In this document: positions 13,818-17,414 of the stretch, piece after piece
How the letters are laid out: each line of letters starts with the position of its first letter
How positions within the stretch are numbered: position 1 is the stretch's first letter
DNA from: CAYGVT01 sp964353355
GTDB taxonomy: Archaea; Thermoplasmatota; DTKX01; GCA-020343715
NCBI GenBank assembly: GCA_964353355.1
Contig: CAYGVT010000061.1
Location: 1 to 17,414 of the forward strand
DNA: 17,414 bases
Direction: 5' to 3'
Made by a program: the position numbers and the translations under genes
Notes under the pieces: generated by a model
Told to the model about the DNA's origin: nothing
The model's database searches: none
What the model saw: the letters and a program-made list of their open reading frames with translations, nothing else

Positions 13818-15584
13818 TCAAGCCACACCGAGGATGAGCGAGAGCGCCTGGGGCCCGGACACGTCGCTGATGAACAGCATCCGGCCGGTCTCGGCGTCGA
13901 GGCCCACCATGTAGCTCTCCGTGCCCTCCCATACGTTGCCCACCTGCATCACCCAGCCGGTGTTCGACGTGGGCACGGAGATGCCCGTGAGGGTGTCCAG
14001 CATCTCCATCCCGAACCCCGTGGGGCTCACGCCCCCGAGGGAGAACGAGTAGTAGGAGTCGCCGAAGTCGACCTTGCCCACGAGGCCGGTGTAGGCCTTG
14101 TCGGTGACCATCTGCACCTGCGACCAGATGGCCTCCGACGAGGCGAGCGTCACCATCCTAGGCGAGAGGTCGGTCCTCTCGTAGGGGGAGGCCCCGCGCC
14201 GGGGCCCGCGCTCGCTCAGGATGGACATGGTCACCCGGTCGCCCAGCACGGGACGGCGCTCGATGCGCTTGGAGACGTTGACCTGGTAGGCGTTCGTCGG
14301 GTACCAGTCGTCCATGTCCTCCCAGGGGCCGCTCTCGTCCGAGAGCGTGATGTTCCACACGTACTCCTCGACGTTGTAGGGCTGGTCGGTCGTGTTGCGC
14401 CAGTAGAGGGAGTCCACGACCATGGGGGAGGGGTGCGTGCGGAGCCAGTCCTTGAGGCCGTCGGAGGTGCCCATCGCGTAGGTGAGCGCCTCGTCCAGCC
14501 CGAGCTCGAAGCTCGTGCCGGAGAGGGAGCCGTCCTGGGGGCACGCGTCCCACGTGCGGAGGTCCGCGCTCGGATGGACGCTCACGAACTGCTCGCTCTC
14601 GTCGGGCCTCACGTCGATGGGCGCGCCGCCCTGGGTATAGCCGTTCCTCTGCAGCGTCTGCGTGCTGTTGATGATGATGTAGCTGTACTCGGGCCACTGG
14701 ACGAAGTAGGTCGTCGAGTTGTAGACCGTGCGCACGGGCGCGGGGACGTCGTTGCTCAGCCACAACACCTTCGAGAAGTTGAACCACCCCTGGAAGTCGG
14801 GCGTGATGTTGAGGCGGACGCAGTCGTGGCCGCGGACGCGGTCCGCGCCGTCGATGGACCAGTTGTAGGTCTGGGAGTAGTTGCCCCAGTCCTCGCCGCC
14901 CTCGGTGTAGTTGCCCCTCATGCCCACGTCGAGCCGCGCGCCGTTCTGGTAGATGCGTTCCTCGAGGGGCACCTCGGGCTCGATGTTCGGGTCGGGGAAG
15001 CCCCAGGTCTCGACGTCGAACTCGAACGAGCTCATGCCCAGGCCGCCGGTGGGCCAGCCCTTGATGTCGTCGACCTTGAGCAGCCCGTTGGCGTAGCTCA
15101 TGATGGGCACGTCGCCATGCAGCGTGGAGTACTTGTCGCGGTCCCCCTCTATGCGCCCCGTGACGATGAGGGGCTGGCTATCCTCCCCGGGCTTGTACTC
15201 GTAGATGGAGATTGTCGCCGAGAGGCGCAGCTCGATGTGCGAGCGGTAGGTGTCGTGCATCTGGTTGTAGCCGTCGGCCTTCCTGCCGACGTTGGGGAAG
15301 GAGTCCAGCCGCTGCCCGTTCGCCTTGAGGACGATCTGCGACCAGTTCCCCGTGGTCAGGTTCTTGAAGAACATCTCGCCGTAGAAGTAGTAGTCGTACT
15401 GCAGCACGTCGTTCAGGCGCTCCTGCGGGACGACGACGGTGAGGTTGGAAATCGCGGTGATGTCGCCCTCGTCGGGCTCCTCGATGAAGCCCGTGCCGCC
15501 GTCGCTCTTGTCGGTCCAGCTGTCGTACATGGCGACGTTCGCGAGAACGAGCAGCAGCGCCACCGCCAGCACGGGGTACTTCAT
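13818..15584 (-). CDS. secreted/membrane-anchored glycoprotein-like protein
   Basis: 588 residues. The N-terminus MKYPVLAVALLLVLANVAMY is a signal peptide or single membrane anchor without a lipobox cysteine. The remainder is extracellular in character: rich in Tyr, Trp, Asn, Asp and Thr, with 13 N-glycosylation sequons (for example NLT, NWS, NYT, NFS, NTT, NVS) and only two cysteines noted (HDCVRL, DACPQD). The C-terminal part has a beta-rich repeat look (GWVMQVGNVWEGTES ... LDAETGRMLFIS). I recognise no family. ATG 15584 overlaps the stop of the upstream gene in an ATGA, so the two proteins are translationally coupled and probably act together at the cell surface. The frame stays open further upstream, but that part lies under the other gene and has no coding character. 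Confidence 0.85.
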   Translation of the reverse strand: MKYPVLAVALLLVLANVAMYDSWTDKSDGGTGFIEEPDEGDITAISNLTVVVPQERLNDVLQYDYYFYGEMFFKNLTTGNWSQIVLKANGQRLDSFPNVGRKADGYNQMHDTYRSHIELRLSATISIYEYKPGEDSQPLIVTGRIEGDRDKYSTLHGDVPIMSYANGLLKVDDIKGWPTGGLGMSSFEFDVETWGFPDPNIEPEVPLEERIYQNGARLDVGMRGNYTEGGEDWGNYSQTYNWSIDGADRVRGHDCVRLNITPDFQGWFNFSKVLWLSNDVPAPVRTVYNSTTYFVQWPEYSYIIINSTQTLQRNGYTQGGAPIDVRPDESEQFVSVHPSADLRTWDACPQDGSLSGTSFELGLDEALTYAMGTSDGLKDWLRTHPSPMVVDSLYWRNTTDQPYNVEEYVWNITLSDESGPWEDMDDWYPTNAYQVNVSKRIERRPVLGDRVTMSILSERGPRRGASPYERTDLSPRMVTLASSEAIWSQVQMVTDKAYTGLVGKVDFGDSYYSFSLGGVSPTGFGMEMLDTLTGISVPTSNTGWVMQVGNVWEGTESYMVGLDAETGRMLFISDVSGPQALSLILGVA

Positions 15585-16804
15585 GAGAGCTCCTCCTTGG
15601 GGCCGTCCTCCGGCCCAGCGACCCCATCGACCCCAGCGACCCCATCGACCCCATCGACCCCAGCGACCCCATCGACTCCCCCCATCCCCCTCGCCCCGGG
15701 GCTCGCCTTGACGTCCCCCTTCGCCCTCCGCTTCTCCCCTGGCCACCTGAGGGCGGCCCATGCGGAGAGCCCGGACGCCGCGGCCGCGGGCGCGAAGGCC
15801 GCGAGCGCGAGCCACCACCATGGCGAGAAGGACACGTCGTCCGGGAAGCCGAAGACGGTCATGAGCTCGCCCACGCCCACCCGGATGAACACGGTCCCGA
15901 GCAGGAGCATGACGGTCGCCGCGACCATGAGACCGAGGCGGCCGCGCCTCCCCAGCAGGACGAGCACGGCGGCCGCCACGCCCAGCGCGAGGCCCACCGC
16001 GGTCGCGGGCATGGCAGCGGCCGCGAGCGCGACCCTGACGCCCTGGGCGGTCGGCAGCGACCACAGCAGGATTGTCTTGGGCTCGGACGAGTAGGACCGC
16101 AGCACGTGCGTGGCGGTCGCGCCCTGGGCGTCCTTCATGGTGACGTTCACCATGCCGAAGAGCTGGAACTCGCCCCAGTCCTCGGGCACCGACACCTCGG
16201 TCGAGTAGACGAGGCGCTGCCCGACGCGCTCGACGCGGTCGCCGGCGTCGACGTCCCAGGCGGGGCGGGAGAGCGTGCGACCGTCCTTGACGATGCGGAA
16301 CTCGAGGTAGGCCCGGTCGACGGTGAGCTCGGACACGTTCGACCAGGAGACCAGCTCGACCTCCACGTGGCACGGCACGGAGACGCCCACGACCCACCAG
16401 GGGATGGTGTCGGCCCTGACGGTGACGTTGAGCAGGGCGTAGCGCTCCTCGGGGTCGGTGTAGGGCTTGATGATGTTGGTGCGCTCCTTGGCGGTGCCCT
16501 TGAGGAAGCCCACCTTCTCCTGGAACTCGCCAGTGCCGCCCAGGAAGGCCACGTCGTTCCCGACCGTGATGCCGAACCCGGGCGCGGCGCCGGTGTAGTT
16601 GACCCTCGACTGGGTGAAGTTCGCGTCGAGCGAGAAGCCCACGGGCCCCACGCGGGTGTCCACCTCGAGCTTCCCCATCGGGAGGGCGAGCCCCGCGGCG
16701 GCCAGCGCGACGGACGCGACGAGCAGGGCCGCGGTGACCGTTCGGAGCCATGGTGGGGCTCCATCGGCAGCGGTGGCCTTGGGGCGCTCGGGCTCGCGGG
16801 CCAT
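15581..16804 (-). CDS. membrane protein with N-terminal ectodomain and three C-terminal helices
   Basis: 407 residues. A short cytoplasmic N-terminus leads to a membrane helix (about 21-43, TAALLVASVALAAAGLALP), an ectodomain (about 44-255) with five N-glycosylation sequons (NFT, NYT, two NVT and one NVS), then three helices (about 258-285, 289-309, 324-347, the last beginning WWWLALAAFAPAAAA). The cytoplasmic tail is basic (GEKRRAKGDVK) and ends in a low-complexity run of seven V-(D/A)-G triplets (377-397) encoded by a 9-bp tandem repeat, then PEDGPKEELS. The family is unknown. The ATG at 16804 fits a leaderless transcript. The coupled downstream gene encodes a secreted partner; together they may form a surface complex such as a sensor, transporter accessory or envelope component. 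Confidence 0.85.
   Translation of the reverse strand: MAREPERPKATAADGAPPWLRTVTAALLVASVALAAAGLALPMGKLEVDTRVGPVGFSLDANFTQSRVNYTGAAPGFGITVGNDVAFLGGTGEFQEKVGFLKGTAKERTNIIKPYTDPEERYALLNVTVRADTIPWWVVGVSVPCHVEVELVSWSNVSELTVDRAYLEFRIVKDGRTLSRPAWDVDAGDRVERVGQRLVYSTEVSVPEDWGEFQLFGMVNVTMKDAQGATATHVLRSYSSEPKTILLWSLPTAQGVRVALAAAAMPATAVGLALGVAAAVLVLLGRRGRLGLMVAATVMLLLGTVFIRVGVGELMTVFGFPDDVSFSPWWWLALAAFAPAAAASGLSAWAALRWPGEKRRAKGDVKASPGARGMGGVDGVAGVDGVDGVAGVDGVAGPEDGPKEELS
15614..15676 (-). repeat. 9-bp tandem repeat, seven units, in coding sequence
   Basis: Seven consecutive 9-bp units on the plus strand, CCCATCGAC or CCCAGCGAC, in the order B-A-B-A-A-B-A (A = ATC type, B = AGC type). On the coding strand each unit encodes V-D-G or V-A-G, so copy-number change keeps the reading frame. 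Typical of slippage-prone minisatellite DNA. Confidence 0.95.
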
Positions 16805-16805
16805 A

Positions 16806-16836
16806 TGCCAGTGGCAATGGGGCGTTGGTATTTAAT
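16806..16836 (-). promoter_or_regulatory. leaderless promoter with inverted repeat for the membrane/secreted gene pair
   Basis: On the minus strand CATTAAATACC (about 16837-16827) is a good TATA box centred about 27 nt before the ATG at 16804, so transcription probably starts at the ATG. Between them lies TGCCA-G-TGGCA (16806-16816), a perfect 5-bp inverted repeat around one base, overlapping the expected start site; it could be a repressor site or chance. Confidence 0.6.
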
Positions 16837-16895
16837 GTTTGGCCGTGGGTTCGGCGCCGGGTGGGTGACGCCCCCAGGGGCCCAACCAGCTCGAA

Positions 16896-16910
16896 AGCTC
16901 TTTATATCAG
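16896..16910 (+). promoter_or_regulatory. TATA box of the terminal membrane-protein gene
   Basis: AGCTCTTTATATCAG is a strong archaeal TATA box, centred near 16904. The predicted start near 16930 gives a leader of about 8 nt before ATG 16938, and no ribosome binding site is present, so translation is nearly leaderless. It is divergent from the promoter of the minus-strand pair; about 60 bases separate the two TATA boxes. Confidence 0.65.
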
Positions 16911-16937
16911 GGGCCCTGTGTCCGCCTGGCGCAATCG

Positions 16938-17414
<477 letters not shown>

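Noticed and set aside
15614..15676. CRISPR array
   Set aside because: Units are only 9 bp, contiguous, without spacers, and are in frame within a gene.
13788..16094. 768-codon open frame on the plus strand
   Set aside because: It lies opposite two well-supported minus-strand genes; its composition (Val/Ala/Arg/His-rich, no domain) is typical of antisense frames in GC-rich DNA.
15585..16817. Upstream extension of the secreted-protein frame, giving 999 residues
   Set aside because: The extra 411 codons are Arg/Gly-rich, overlap the membrane-protein gene in another frame and have no signal peptide; the internal start at 15584 gives a clean signal sequence and an ATGA overlap.

Overview
The window is chromosomal DNA from a GC-rich archaeon. 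The evidence is a set of archaeal/eukaryotic-type information genes (ribosomal proteins L44e and S27e, aIF2-alpha, Nop10), archaeal TATA boxes placed about 25-30 nt before starts or before short leaders, several apparently leaderless genes, a GPN-loop GTPase, and a two-subunit class I fumarase. The set suggests a euryarchaeal or Thermoplasmatota-like lineage, but I cannot fix the taxon from this sequence. Third codon positions are almost all G or C, so long open frames on the wrong strand are common and were discarded.

Layout. (1) 3-86: C-terminus of an unknown gene. (2) 371-4474: a tight five-gene operon encoding a helical coiled-coil protein, an SPFH/band-7 protein with three C-terminal zinc ribbons (YdjI-like), and three related zinc-ribbon proteins, two of them with C-terminal membrane segments. 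This is the most interesting unit; it resembles the bacterial YdjG/H/I membrane-stress module in content. (3) 4580-4765 (minus): a 61-residue cysteine-rich protein, divergent from (4) 4978-7225: the rpl44e-rps27e-aIF2alpha-nop10-PAC2 cluster, compact and co-directional. (5) 7347-9233: a 628-residue membrane protein with three zinc ribbons and a C-terminal HEAT-like repeat array. (6) 9322-10098: GPN-loop GTPase. (7) 10202-12194: a UbiA-family prenyltransferase followed by a DUF92/VTE6-like membrane protein, each with its own leaderless-type promoter, together suggesting isoprenoid/lipid metabolism. (8) 12283-13774: fumarase alpha and beta subunits. (9) 13818-16804 (minus): two translationally coupled genes for a membrane-anchored ectodomain protein and a secreted glycoprotein-like protein, both unknown. 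(10) 16938 to the end: start of a small membrane protein that runs into a 76-base C homopolymer, which is probably an artefact at a contig end.

The window is rich in treble-clef/rubredoxin-like zinc knuckles: besides the translation proteins, six proteins of unknown function carry CxxC pairs. The SPFH operon and the HEAT-repeat protein are the best candidates for an undescribed membrane-associated system. Their functions are inferred from domain content only.
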